The translations under genes and the position numbers were made by a program. Below the pieces are notes generated by a model. It had not been told where the DNA came from. It saw nothing but the letters and a program-made list of their open reading frames with translations, and made no database searches. Below, piece after piece: positions 49,979 through 61,234 of a stretch of 64,000 nucleotides of DNA. The DNA comes from Diadema setosum (Eukaryota > Echinodermata > Echinoidea > Diadematoida > Diadematidae): the NCBI GenBank assembly GCA_033980235.1, contig CM067067.1, positions 7,307,047-7,371,046 on the forward strand, written 5' to 3'. How positions within the stretch are numbered: the first letter of the stretch is position 1; the number at the start of each line of letters is the position of its first letter.

Positions 49979-52489
49979 TTGAGAATTTTTGTTATAAACG
50001 GATTTGATATTACCAGATTAGACAGATCTCAAGAACAGACCAACAAAAAGCGTGGCGGTGGAGTATGTATCTACGTCAATAAAAGATGGTGTACTAATTT
50101 CACTGTTAGGCATTCTGTCTGTAATGAAGACGTGGAAATGCTTTGTGTGTCCTTCCGTCCATTTTACCTGCCCCGTGAGTTTAACCAAGTGCACATATTC
50201 TTGGTTTACATTGCCCCTGATGCCAACGAAACTCAATCTGCGCGGTATATTCAGGACATTGTTGGGGAGATGGAAGCTCAGTCACCGGATTCACCAAAAA
50301 TTGTATTGGGGGACTTCAATCACTGTCGTTTAGAAGACGAGATGCCAAACTATTGCCAAGTCATTGATAAGCCCACTCGAGGTGAGAACATTCTGGACAG
50401 ATGTTACACTTCAGTTCCAAACGCTTACAAGTCCGTTGTTCGACCAGGGATTGGCCTGTCAGATCACAATACAGTGCACCTGCTACCTAAATACCGTCAA
50501 AAACTCAAAACCCACAAAGTAGAAAAGAAAGCGGTGCAAGTGTGGAACGATGACGCAATCGTCAAACTTCAAACGTGTTTTCAAATTACTGACTGGGACG
50601 TTTTCTTTGAGGCATCAGATGACATCAATGAAATCGCTGACGCGATAAACGACTACGTGGTGTTCTGTCAGAATCTTCACATACAAAATAAAACTGTCCG
50701 TGTATATCCTAATAACAAACCCTGGATCACAAAGCATTTAAGAGACATAGTCAAGGCTAAACGTGATGCCTTTGTTGCGGGAGATCAACAATTGCTCAGA
50801 TCCCTTCATCTGGATATGAAGCGGGAGGTAGAAAATGCTAAAAGGAAATACAAAGAGAAGTTACAGAGTTATTTTCAAGCTAATAAGCCCAGGGAGGCAT
50901 GGCAGTGCCTACAGTCTATGACGGATTATAAGCCACGGCGGGACCAAACTTTTGCTGACATTGACGACCCCCAAATGATGGCAAGTGAACTTAACACATT
51001 TTTTTGCCGATTCGATACCAACGAATTCATCGATGTCATCGAGGCACAAAAGGATGAACTTCACCGTATGTTTGATGAATCTGTGACAGTGAACGAGAAC
51101 GATGTCTACCTTCAGTTCAGTAGAGTCAACCCCCGGAAAGCTACAGGGCCTGATAAAATCTGTGGGAAACTACTGCGACATTGTGCAAGAGAATTAACAT
51201 CACCTTTTTGCTCGTTATTTCAAATGTCTCTGGACGAGAAAGTAGTCCCTAATTGCTGGAAATCATCTATTATTATTCCTGCAGCAAAGACGCCCCGCCC
51301 ATCCCAACACAATGATTACCGCCCAGTGGCTCTAACTTCTGTGGTTATGAAGTGCTTTGAGCGAATCATCGTGAAGAGTCTCCTCCAGCCAATCAGAGAA
51401 CTGATTGATCCTCACCAGTATGCATATCAGCAGAACAAATCAGTTCAAGACGCTGTTCTCTATCTGACACATCTACTGTACAAGCACACCGACGAGACGA
51501 AAACCTACGTGCGCACTGTGTTTGTAGATTTCTCTTCTGCATTCAACACAATTCGGCCCCATATACTCGTTGAAAAATTGAAGCGACTTGGAGCGAGACC
51601 ATCGATTATCCTCTGGATTGTGGACTTTTTACAAAGTCGGATCCAACGAGTGCGAGTGCGGGACGCCATGAGTGAGCCCATTGTTACCAACATAGGTTCT
51701 CCTCAGGGCTGTGTGCTCTCTCCCATTCTGTTCGTGCTCTATACCAACGATTGCCGCTCATCTTCAGAAAACGTGTCTGTTTTGAAATACGCGGACGACA
51801 CCGTCATTGTTGGACATATTAAGGAAAATGAGTGTGAATATACGCAGTTCCTGAACTGGTTCATTAACTGGTGTGAGATGAACTTTTTAGATTTGAACAC
51901 ATCAAAAACTAAAGAGATGATTATTGATTTCAGAAATCGCAAATCCATGGAACCAAGCAGTCGTCCAGTGAATATGAACGGGCAGAACATTGAGATTGTA
52001 CACTCTTACAAGTACCTAGGCACTGTAATCAATGACAATCTGAAATGGGAAGACAATTGTAGGGAGTTGTACAAGAAAGGTCAGCAGAGATTGTATTTTC
52101 TTCGCAAATTGAACTCTTTTCATGTCGATTGCTCCATCATGAACTTGTTCTATAAAGCTGTCATAGAGAGTATTCTTGTACATGACTGTGTGGTCTGGTT
52201 CACCGCATGCCGAAAGGGAGATCTCTCTTTGATCAAAAAGATTGTCAGACAGGCGGAGAAGATTCTTGGTGTACAACTACATTTTGAAGATCTTTGTAGG
52301 AGTAAAATTGTTGGAAAGGCCAAATCAATCATGGATAATGGGCTTCATCCTCTTAATGATTTACCTTATGTAGTGTTGAGGTCAGGGAACAGGCTGAGGT
52401 CGCTTCGATGTAGAACAAGCAGGTTCCTGGACTCCTTTGTGCCTAGCTCGATTAGAATGTTGAACGGAGGGACATTTCTCAGATTGTAA
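49979..52489 (+). CDS. LINE ORF2 fragment: partial endonuclease plus reverse transcriptase
   Basis: 836 codons open to a stop at 52487-52489. The first methionine is only the first in frame; the sequence starts within the endonuclease at GFDITRLDRSQEQTNKKRGG and continues through VLGDFNHC and GLSDHNTVHLLP. The RT part has RKATGPDKICGKLLRHCARE, NDYRPVALTSVVMKCFERII, VFVDFSSAFNTIRPHIL, SPQGCVLSPILFVLYTNDC and the catalytic YADD (about residue 604). This RT resembles L2/Rex1-type elements common in fish and marine invertebrates and differs clearly from the ORF2 at 39.6-42.8 kb. The N-terminal endonuclease motif with the catalytic Glu is missing. Confidence 0.92.
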   Translation: MRIFVINGFDITRLDRSQEQTNKKRGGGVCIYVNKRWCTNFTVRHSVCNEDVEMLCVSFRPFYLPREFNQVHIFLVYIAPDANETQSARYIQDIVGEMEAQSPDSPKIVLGDFNHCRLEDEMPNYCQVIDKPTRGENILDRCYTSVPNAYKSVVRPGIGLSDHNTVHLLPKYRQKLKTHKVEKKAVQVWNDDAIVKLQTCFQITDWDVFFEASDDINEIADAINDYVVFCQNLHIQNKTVRVYPNNKPWITKHLRDIVKAKRDAFVAGDQQLLRSLHLDMKREVENAKRKYKEKLQSYFQANKPREAWQCLQSMTDYKPRRDQTFADIDDPQMMASELNTFFCRFDTNEFIDVIEAQKDELHRMFDESVTVNENDVYLQFSRVNPRKATGPDKICGKLLRHCARELTSPFCSLFQMSLDEKVVPNCWKSSIIIPAAKTPRPSQHNDYRPVALTSVVMKCFERIIVKSLLQPIRELIDPHQYAYQQNKSVQDAVLYLTHLLYKHTDETKTYVRTVFVDFSSAFNTIRPHILVEKLKRLGARPSIILWIVDFLQSRIQRVRVRDAMSEPIVTNIGSPQGCVLSPILFVLYTNDCRSSSENVSVLKYADDTVIVGHIKENECEYTQFLNWFINWCEMNFLDLNTSKTKEMIIDFRNRKSMEPSSRPVNMNGQNIEIVHSYKYLGTVINDNLKWEDNCRELYKKGQQRLYFLRKLNSFHVDCSIMNLFYKAVIESILVHDCVVWFTACRKGDLSLIKKIVRQAEKILGVQLHFEDLCRSKIVGKAKSIMDNGLHPLNDLPYVVLRSGNRLRSLRCRTSRFLDSFVPSSIRMLNGGTFLRL

Positions 52490-52833
52490 TATCTTGCTTG
52501 TGTAGAGTTTTGTGTTATGATCAAATCTGTATTATTTCAAATATCAGATATATGTATATCATTATTGGGTATGAGTGGATGAAGCCGTGTTTATAAATAT
52601 TGCCCCAAGGTTGGTTTGTTTGCTCGTATGTTTTAAATTCAGTGTATATCTTGTCATTCGACAAAGATTTTATAGGGCAAGTTCTGGGCTATTTGGTCAA
52701 AGGCCAAAGGTTAAAGTCAAGTGAAAATATTAGTTTAGGAGTATATAGAATGATTATGACCGTGGTGTGATGTACATATATATTTCTTTTGTCAAAAACA
52801 CATAGATCCATATTTTTGTACCTTCACATACAT

Positions 52834-52877
<44 letters not shown>

Positions 52878-53464
52878 GTATGTATCCTCCAAGATTTTTA
52901 GACAATCATTATTAACATATAAACATGCATTCATTTGTATTGTTTATATTTCCTATACAGTTATTACCAATTGACACATATTTATACACCCGCATATATT
53001 ATATGCACACCACATCCAATACAATGTTGACTCGTACAGATTAATACTTCTTTAATGTTATATATCTATGATAATGATGGTGATATTGTATCGCTGTATA
53101 TCTTGTGTATGTCTACCATGTCTATGTATCTATGCTACAATGTATGTGTGTGCTTTGTATAATATGTATAATGTATTGATGTAACCGGATATGCATTCAA
53201 ACATACCAACTATCAATTGACACATATTATCTATACACCCGTATATATCAATTATGCACACCACATCCAATACAATGTTGACTTATACAGATTAATATTT
53301 CTTGATGTTATATATAATGACAATGATAGTGATATTGTATTGATGTATATCTTTTGTATGTCTATCATGTCTATGTATCTATGTTACAACGCATACGTGT
53401 GTTTTGTATATGTATGTAACCGGATATGCATGCAAACAAAACAAATTTCCAGAAACGGACAATA
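52490..53464 (+). repeat. LINE 3' UTR with 245-bp direct duplication and (CA)n
   Basis: Blocks from CAATTGACACATATT at about 52968 through CACACCACATCCAATACAAT, CATGTCTATGTATCTATG and GTAACCGGATATGCAT recur from about 53213 to 53437 in the same order, with a period near 245 bp. A (CA)n run lies at about 52834-52869. Confidence 0.85.
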
Positions 53465-53493
53465 AAATTGAATTGAATTGAATTGAATTGAAT

Positions 53494-54640
53494 AGAATCA
53501 ATTTCTCACATTGTCTTAAAGAGTAACTGATTTTTTTGTAAATACATTTATCACGTAAATAAGTAGGTGCCATTTCATGAAGAATTTTGTACATCATCAA
53601 ATAAACATGCCTTGTGCTGCGACTTTGTAAAGTTTCCCACTTCAGATTATAATGAATTTCACTTATTGATTTATGTTCAGACGACTTTACTTTGAGTATT
53701 ATCCTGCCTGCTCTGTTTTGTAGTTTCTGTAACGTTTCTACATGGGATTTGGCTGCTGAGTGCCAGATCATATCACCATAATCAAAATGTGGTAAAAATT
53801 ACGGAATTATACAGTAATTTCATAGTTGATTCGTTGACGAATCCTCTCACTCTGCCCAGAAAACTTATCATCTTACTAATCTTTTTACACAATTGCCCAA
53901 TATGTAAGTCCCATTTTAACTGCGAATCAATGATAATGTCTAGATACTTGAAACTTTCAACTTGAGATATAAATTTGTTCTTTATTCTTAAGTTGAGTGT
54001 ACTATGTTTATGAAGCATATGTTTTGTGCCGATTAACAAAGAGACAGTTTTTGAACAGTTTACGTTCAACTTATTATAATTCATCCACACGTTTAATTTC
54101 TGTAATTCTTCATTAAGTACATGTTCTATTATTTTCGGATCTCTATTTGAATAGTAGATGACAGTGTCGTCTGCATAAAAATGTTTCGAACATTTATCGA
54201 AGCAGTTTGGCAAATCGTTTATGAATAACAAAAACAATATCGGACCAAGTATAGATCCTTGTGGTACCCCATGAGTCATCGGTAATTCTGATGGTAACGT
54301 ACCGTTAACTGCAGTTCTTATATGTCTGCCTTTTAAATAGCTATGAAACCAGTCTGAGGATTTACCCTTAAGTCCTAAGGTAGAAGCAAGCTTCTCCAGT
54401 AGAATGTCAATGTCAACCAGATCAAAAGCCTTTGGAGGTCAACAAAAACAGCTCCAGTGTACATGCCATGGTCAAGTGACATAAGCCAATCATCTGTTAC
54501 CTTAATTACAGCAGTGCTTGTCGAGTGCAATTTTCGAAATCCAGACTGATGGTGAGTGATAATGTCATTGTCTAACACAAATCGGATCAGTTGACGTTGG
54601 ACGATTTTTTTCTAAGAGTTTCGAGACGCATGGTAAGAGA
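53494..54640 (-). pseudogene. Decayed LINE, RT part (frameshifted)
   Basis: The minus strand encodes, in shifted frames, LPCVSKLLEK, IVQRQLIRFVLDND, HHQSGFRKLHSTSTAVIKVT, VFVDLQ, a diverged patch, then MTHGVPQGSILGPILFLLFI, YADDTVIYYSN, LNVNCSKTVSLLIG and, after another frame change, the thumb region with LQKLQNRAGRIILKV. The reading breaks off at SYSLRQCEKL exactly where the AATTG tail of the plus-strand LINE begins. At least three frameshifts make it non-functional. CR1-group by motif style. Confidence 0.85.
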
Positions 54641-54744
54641 GATTGCTGATTGCCATTAAAGATCTCTTAGTTCCATTCTCTTACCTGGTCGCTGCATTCA
54701 CTTTCTAGATAGTCCCTTATGAATGTTTGTATATATTATAATAA

Positions 54745-54845
54745 TAATAATACATACATACATACATACAATTTCTATAGCGCCGTTCTTCTTTGATTAA
54801 ATGCTCAAGGCGCTTTACAATTGTACATCAAAGCAAACAGACTGA
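54745..54845. repeat. Simple repeat plus interspersed-repeat end (GCGCTTTACAA)
   Basis: An (ATA)n and (CATA)n tract is followed by AATTTCTATAGCGCCGTTCT and CTCAAGGCGCTTTACAA, a phrase I associate with dispersed repeats in marine animals. The full extent is unclear. Confidence 0.4.
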
Positions 54846-55864
54846 AGATACAAGTACATCACCGTAATAGAAGAAGATGAAGAAGCAGAAGGAAAAAAAA
54901 AAAGACATGAAAGTCTCTATATGCCTACTCTGTATATGCACCTATTAAGATGGCCCACTCACAAAGATTAAAAAAAAAATCTACAGCACCTGAGAGTTGC
55001 CAAACATAATTGAGTGATTTGCACAATGAAGACTCTAATGTAGTTCATATAGGGACGAATCGAAAAGCATTCCAAGGTTTCTAATATACTCCAATGGTTC
55101 GATCTCGACGCCACACATCTGATTTTGATTTGGTAATGGCATAATCCAAGGACACTGGCGCATCCTGATTATGGATAAAGTGCATTTTCGCTTTATCTCT
55201 CAATCTATGAGTTCCCTATAATTTGAAATATCACCTGCGTTGTTTGGGGTTCGATTAAGAATCCGTCCTTTGATTGTGCCTATTATTGTGTGACTAATTG
55301 AAACAACTTGAAAGAAACAGCCTGATAGCTTACCAAATGAAATCAACGCAGCGGCTAGCGTAATTGCGGATCTGGCAATCATTTGAGTGTTTCGATGCGA
55401 GTTAGGGTGAAAGCTTTCATTTCCCAGTTTCCTTTTTCTTTCCCGCCAGCTAATGTCCGCAAGGCAACTCTAGGGTAAAAAGAAAAAAACTAACGAAACA
55501 AAGGTACTATTGACTCAATATTAAAGAAAAATGAAGGACAGCTCACAATAGTATGTCCTTGATGCGCTTGTGCGAGATGCTTGTTCATTCGACCTTAGCA
55601 TATTGTTTTATGAATTGTGATGGGTATAAAGCCGCGAAGATGGATTTGCCATTTTTCACGAGTATCACTACAACCTAAAACTTGCACCTGTCTCTGCTGT
55701 ATACTTCGGGCTCGGGTGATTCGGCGTTTCTGTTGAAGCACCATCACGAAAAAGTATATACCTGCCCACGTGAGCTACTACCAATGGTATACACCCATCG
55801 CTTGTTTAATATAGTTAAAAGAATGATTAATTCTTTGACTAGGTGGACTATCGTCACATCTGAC
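54846..55864. other. Intergenic, upstream of the lectin-like gene
   Basis: No supported gene. GATGGGTATAAAGCCGCG at about 55619-55636 contains a TATA-like TATAAAG placed about 240 bp upstream of the lectin-like gene's start codon; it is a candidate core promoter only by position. Confidence 0.4.
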
Positions 55865-55937
55865 ATGGCTTATATTCGTGAAGCAGTCCTTTGCCTGTTC
55901 TTATTGTCTCACTCTTATCAACTGTCGGAAGGGAATG
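55865..55937 (+). CDS. Lectin-like gene exon 1 (signal peptide)
   Basis: The ATG at 55865 opens 24 codons: a short basic start, a hydrophobic core AVLCLFLL and a polar end SYQLSEGN, then a G/GTATGT donor. The phase-1 end fits exon 2. The frame is open further upstream, but this ATG gives the best signal peptide. Confidence 0.75.
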
Positions 55938-58900
55938 GTATGTATTTAGGCATCGACTTCAATGTATACCTGAGCTTAAAGGGACTGTACAGCAGAGACT
56001 CCAACCCAAAGCACCTTCTGATCTGGAGATTCTCCCGCCTGAAACCCCTAGCAAACGGGAGACTCGAACTTGATGTGTGCGAAGCGCGAAGTTCCTAGGG
56101 TTCTAGATGCTCTCTTGTGCTATCTAAGGCTTATTTTTTCAACATACGATAGAAATAAGTAAGAAATCCCTTCCAACGGGAGACAAAGAGCCAGGGCGGG
56201 AGAAATTAGATCTCAAACCGGAGAACGGGAGATTTTGCAAGAATGGGTTTTCGGTGGGAGATCTCCCGTCGAAAACGGGAGAGTTGGAGCCTCTGGTACA
56301 GTACTGGTTGAGGTGGGGATTCATGTTTTGAACATTCCTAAGTGAGATAATGAGAAACCTCTTATGAAATATGAAAGAGCATATGTAATTTTAAGAAGGA
56401 TTCAACGTTTATTTGATGAAAATTGGTTTTCAAATGGCTGAGATATCCAAAAAAGTGCTGATAATAAAAGGCGACATGCCACAACTTTATCAGGATCTCT
56501 TTGTTTCACCTTGTTTTTGGATATCTCAGCTATTTCAAAACCGATTTTCATCGAATAAACTTTTGATACCCCTTAGAACTGCATTCTCTTGGAAATATCA
56601 TAGAGTGGTTTCTGAATATCTTGCAAAACGTTAAAAGCTAAATCTTCACCTCGACCAGAACTGTACACACCCTTTAATTCCGAAGGTTCGTAAGTATGCA
56701 CCCTAATTTTCTTTTCCGGATTAACGAACCTTTTATTTTTTTCATTCCACTATAGGCCTACCTACATGCACCAGGGTAAGGAGAGGCATCTACAGAGACC
56801 TACCGGGCCGGGGGTGGGGGGGGGGGGGGGGTGCGAAATTGGGCTAGTTTGACTTTGTGCTATATGTGAGTCCATTCTAATTTTGCTGTACAATTGTATT
56901 TTTATTTCAATGTTGTTATTAACTAAACAAATGAGATACTGGGTGTTTTTATCATCAGCTTTTGATTTTTTTTCTTGTACTGACTGAAAAACAGAGCACT
57001 GGAAAGCAATGTTCATGTTAATTGTGTCCAAATATGCGAATATTTCGTCATTTTGTACAGAAATACCGGTTTACATTACTGTCTTTATCATTTGAATGGA
57101 AATGAATAAAAGTTAAGAGAGAGTGTGTGCATGTGTAAATGTCCGAGTCTGTTTGAGGGCGGTGATAATGCTCAGTGGTTTACTGCTCCCTTCCCACAAC
57201 CCACAAAAATCTAAGACACACGAATCATAATTGCAGTAGACCTAAAATTGCATTCCCCTTATAAATCGGGTGTTAAGCAGTCAAAAGTAGTCATTGATTG
57301 TTTGACTATCGCTTACCGAGGAATTGGTCTACCTTTCGAGCACATTGGTGTTTTTCATGCACATTGTGGGGTACATGATTTTAAAGGAAACCAAAAACCA
57401 AAGAGAAATGTGGATTGAGTGAAAGCAGCAACAAAGAACACATCAGTGAAAGTTTGAGGAAAATCGGACAATCGATGCAAAAGTTATGAATCTTTAAAGT
57501 TTTTGTGTTGGAACCGCTGGATGAGGAGACTACTTGAGTTTATGGTATAATGTGTGGACAACAATATAGAAAATATAAAGAAGATTAAACATGATTTCAC
57601 TTTTCTAGCATAATGAAAGCGCACTTGACTAACCGCTTTCAGAAAGCAGGGAGAATAATTACTACCATTAACATATGTCAGTATCAAGTTGATGGAATGT
57701 GTAATCTTCATGAAAAATGAATTTTTGTGGAATTCTCTTTATATATTCTTTGTATTGTTGTCCACACTACGTTGTCATGAACTTTAGTAGTCTCCTCATC
57801 CAGCGGTTCCAGTACCAAAAACTTTAAAACTCATTACTTTTGCATCGATTGTCCGATTTTCCTCAAACTCTCACTGATGTGTTCTACTAATGTTGCTGCT
57901 TTCACTCAATCAACATTGCTCTTGGGGTTTTGTTTTCTTTTAAAAACGTCCATTCATTTCGTGTGTTTGGAATATTCGCGCAGTGTGCCCGGAAGGTTCA
58001 TGGACCCACGGGGACAGCTGTTACTACTTTGCCTCCGTGAATGGGATGACTCGCAGCGCTGCTGCTCGCCGATGCGTGGGATCACAGCTCTTCGTGCCCA
58101 ACACTCCAGCTGAGTGGAATTTCTTCAAATCAGCCATTCAACGGAATCCCGTCATCAACCTTGGAGGACAATCTCGAAACATTTACGCCGTCTGGGTGGG
58201 ATGCGACGATAAGGCGGTAGACGACGTCTTCGAATGCAACGACGGGACTCGACTATCGATGGCGGCAGGTTGGTCTTTCACTCCCTCTCTCAAGCTCCCG
58301 TTGCATGAAATGAATGAAAACTTTAATAAAAACACACGAAATAAAAAAAGTACCTACGCGAAGTTCATGCTGTAACTGCTTCCAAGGCCTACGTGCCGTC
58401 ACGTTCTGTTACGTTCACCACGTTTTACTTCTGCCTTCTAAGGGTTTCTCATTAGCGCCGTGACTGCCGTGATAATTTGTTTGTTTGATTGTTTGTTTGT
58501 TTTTTTTTTTTTACTTATTTAAAAATCTGACACGGCATCCACGGCAATAATGGCCTGTCCCGTTTACCCATCCTGCACCCCCCCCCCCCCCCCCCTGCGC
58601 ACTGTCTCACCCGGCGTCCATCCCGTTTTGTCCATGGTGGTCTGAAACGTGATTGCAGTGGCCGCCGGGAACACGGTGTAAGCATAGGCCTATAGCATAG
58701 CGTAGCATGAGGTATCGAAATAATCGCAGAAAAGTTGCATTGCAGCAGGACGCTATAAAAAGATGTTAAATTCTTTTACATGCGTTTTAACACCAATGAA
58801 TACAACCAGTTATTTTCAATCAATGTCATCCGTGGAAGTTGTATTTTCCTCAAAATACCGTGTTGAGGGAAAATAATTCATAACTCACAAGGGACTGCCA

Positions 58901-61234
58901 AGTGTTATACAACAATAGACAATTATACCCTTGTCTTTTATACACATACGTCCCGTCGGCAACCATTCAAATTCTTATTGAATGATATTACTCGAGATGA
59001 TGTCACTACTCGCAACATTATCTGTTCAACCATTTCGATCCTCTCTGTATTATTCAAGTGACTGAATAATGACCAATCATCGACCAGAAATTATGTAACC
59101 ATTTGATAACTTTTTGATAGCTTTATTTTGCGACTGTGGGGGGGGGGGGGGGGGGGTGGGCATAATCGCATTAAAACAAACAAGACTAACAAGATTTTGT
59201 GTGCAAATTACAGTGTATGTGGCAAGTTCTTGGCGATAACTTCATCAAAACACTCATTTGCATAATTATTTATATTTATTCTTTAATGCGTATTTTTGTG
59301 AAAATTAGCTAAACTTAACTTCATAATTTCACAACTTTCGGATCTCAATATCTTATCCGATTTTGATCAAATTTTCACTGTTGTGCCTATAACTATGCAA
59401 AAATTGTTATCTTGCTTATCGAATTAATATTTAATCTGATTCGGATGTTCGCGTACCCATCATCTGTATTTTGTGTACACTTTAAAGGGACTGTACAGTA
59501 CTGGTTGAGGTAAGGGATTCATGTTTTGAACATTTCTAAGTGAGATAATGAGAACCTCTTATATGAAATTTGAAAGAGCATGTAATTTTAAGAAGGATTC
59601 AACGTTTATTTGATGAAAATTGGTTTTGAAATGGTTGAGATATCCAAAAAAGTGATAACAATAAAAGGCGACAGGCTACAACTTTATTAGGATCTCTTTG
59701 TTTCACCTTGTTTTTGGATATCTCAGCCATTTCAAAACCGATTTTCAACAAATAAACTTTTGACACCCTTTAGAATTGCATGTTTTTTGACATCTCATAG
59801 AGTGGTTTCTGAATATCTCGCAAAACGTTCTAAAAGCTAAATCCTCACCTCGACCAGAACTGTACACACCCTTTAAAGTGTATGTTCCTCCTTTCTTTGT
59901 AGCATGCACATTATTGGTCCAGTAACATCATACACAGGTATTTTGCTACTCGATGTTTTGTTTCTTTTTTGTCATCAAGGCTGGTGGACTAACGGAAAGC
60001 CGCAGGGAGGCGGGAACTGCGTCAAATATCTGAAGGCTGTAGGTAAACTGTACGATGACAAGTGCAGTGACAGCCACCAGGTACTCTGTGAAGGTAAAGA
60101 ATTCGAATCAAATTCCACCTTCTGGTGCTGAACACAGTTTAAAATCACAAAGTCGTGTATAACATACATATAGGCCTACATAATACACAATATACATACA
60201 CACACACACACACACACACACACGTAAAATATGATGTTTTTGTATGTAATAATACATAATATTATGCATCCACACGTATAATATACATACAAATGATATT
60301 ATAATATACATAATATCATACACTTTTCATATAGGGCCTACATTATACAAAAGACCTAAATAATTTTACACGCATAATGTATGGGCCGCAAAATCGGGAG
60401 GGGGCTGGCGCCACCATTCCCATGCACAACACAGTTATAACGTACTTTTGTCTTTTTTTTTTTTTAGAAATACGTTTAGTCTTTAAGAGTTAATTTAAAC
60501 TCTGAAAGTTACGAAACAAAAGAAAAGGAAAACAGTCCTTCTTTAAACTTCATATGCACACAGCGCACACATGAACCCCAAAAGTTGTTTCCCCTTATGT
60601 GCGTATGTCGTCGTTAATCATAATCAGAATATTATTTTCAGTTTGTATAAATACAATTCAAGAATGTAATTATGATGATTATGACCTCTTTATTTCGTAA
60701 AGAAAAGTCACATTGTACATCTCATTTATTACGATTAATTGATACTATATTATTATTGTTGCTGCCAAGATGTGTCGTGTAAAAACACATTTAAAGTAAT
60801 CGCTACGTTGATCACAAACAGGACCATATGAAGCTCCGACCACACCTGCTTCTACACCTGCCCAAACAGTTGCCATGGTTACATCTGCGGCACTCACTAC
60901 TACATCCGCAGCAACACCTGAACCTCCGCCTGCATCCATAGTGCCATCTGGGAGCAGGAAACAGCTCGAGTCTACGCTATTTCATTTCATCCCCGACACC
61001 AACGGAGTCCAAACCACTGGTGGGTGCCTCAAGGACCACGCCCACTTCTCTCTGCACACGGGAAACTTGATTAGCTGCACCATGTTATGCGCTGGTGACA
61101 GAAATTGCCGTTCTTTTGCCTTCAGAAATGGTGTCTGCGCCTTCTACAACATGACTGTCAGCGAGATCCATCACCGAGTTTTCGATGTCAGGGGCATGTG
61201 TGCATTTTATCAGCGGATTGAGCTAACGAATTGA
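55865..61234 (+). CDS. Secreted C-type lectin-like/PAN-domain protein, whole spliced gene (4 exons)
   Basis: Exons 55865-55937, 57984-58268, 59980-60093 and 60822-61234 join in frame (885 nt, 294 residues), with every intron in phase 1. Seen: a signal peptide (MAYIREAVLCLFLLSHSY), a C-type lectin-like domain (about 25-157), a Thr/Pro/Ala-rich stalk (about 158-205) and a Cys-rich PAN/Apple-like module (about 210-290). Such proteins are extracellular and usually bind glycans or proteins in immunity or matrix. Here the calcium/sugar motifs are not canonical (no EPN or QPD, and KLYDDKC where WND would be), so sugar binding through calcium is doubtful. The length suggests a complete small secreted protein. 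I do not assign an orthologue. Confidence 0.82.
55976..56677. mobile_element. TTAA-flanked MITE, copy 1, interrupted by a second element
   Basis: The left end TTAAAGGGACTGTACAG and right end CTGTACACACCCTTTAA match those of the copy at 59.48-59.88 kb. The bodies share GGATTCATGTTTTGAACAT, GAGATATCCAAAAAAGTG and TCACCTCGACCAGAACTGTA. It is interrupted at 55993-56295. Confidence 0.8.
55993..56295. mobile_element. 303-bp MITE nested in the previous element
   Basis: CAGAGACTCCAAC at the left end pairs with GTTGGAGCCTCTG at the right end. GTACAG occurs at 55987-55992 and again at 56296-56301, a perfect 6-bp target duplication. Removing the insert and one GTACAG restores the uninterrupted sequence of the other family copy. 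Confidence 0.8.
57381..57943. mobile_element. 563-bp TTAA-flanked element with ~210-bp inverted repeats
   Basis: Long arms pair through GATTGAGTGAAAGCAGCAAC, GAGGAAAATCGGACAATCGA and GGAACCGCTGGATGAGGAGA; TTAA lies at both ends (57381-57384, 57940-57943). Non-coding. It ends 40 bp before lectin-like exon 2. Confidence 0.85.
57984..58268 (+). CDS. Lectin-like gene exon 2 (first part of CTLD)
   Basis: Follows ATTCGCGCAG and ends before GTTGGT. Encodes CPEGSWTHGDSCYYFASVNG (the CTLD entry motif with its first two Cys), RSAAARRCVGSQLFVPNT, and YAVWVGCDDKAVDD containing the conserved WVG core. Confidence 0.88.
58562..59481. other. Intron 2 of the lectin-like gene, left part
   Basis: C run at about 58580-58594 and G run at about 59140-59158. 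No other feature recognised. Confidence 0.5.
59482..59876. mobile_element. TTAA-flanked MITE, copy 2
   Basis: An uninterrupted copy of the family seen at 55976-56677, with ends TTAAAGGGACTGTACAGTAC and CTGTACACACCCTTTAA. It lies in intron 2, ending about 104 bp before exon 3. Confidence 0.85.
59980..60093 (+). CDS. Lectin-like gene exon 3 (end of CTLD)
   Basis: Follows TCATCAAG and ends before GTAAAG. Encodes WWTNGKPQGGGNCVKYLKAV and KCSDSHQVLCEG, supplying the last three conserved Cys. KPQ occupies the position of EPN/QPD. Phase 1 to 1. Confidence 0.87.
60196..60222. repeat. (CA)n microsatellite
   Basis: About 13 CA units in intron 3 of the lectin-like gene. Confidence 0.95.
60822..61234 (+). 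CDS. Lectin-like gene exon 4 (stalk and PAN-like module)
   Basis: Follows CACAAACAG. Encodes PYEAPTTPASTPAQTVAMVT and further Thr/Ala/Pro-rich sequence with likely O-glycosylation, then FHFIPDTNGVQTTGGCLKDH and a Cys pattern including SCTMLCAGDRNCRSFAF, CAFYN and MCAFYQ, characteristic of PAN/Apple folds. Stop TGA at 61232-61234. Confidence 0.85.

Larger units (their letters stand above)
49979..53493 (+). mobile_element. LINE retrotransposon, plus strand, 5'-truncated
   Basis: It begins inside the endonuclease region (no start of ORF2), runs through RT, then a 1-kb 3' UTR with a duplicated 245-bp block and a (CA)n tract, and ends in an (AATTG)n tail at 53465-53493. It lies in opposite orientation between two pieces of an older LINE. 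Confidence 0.85.
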
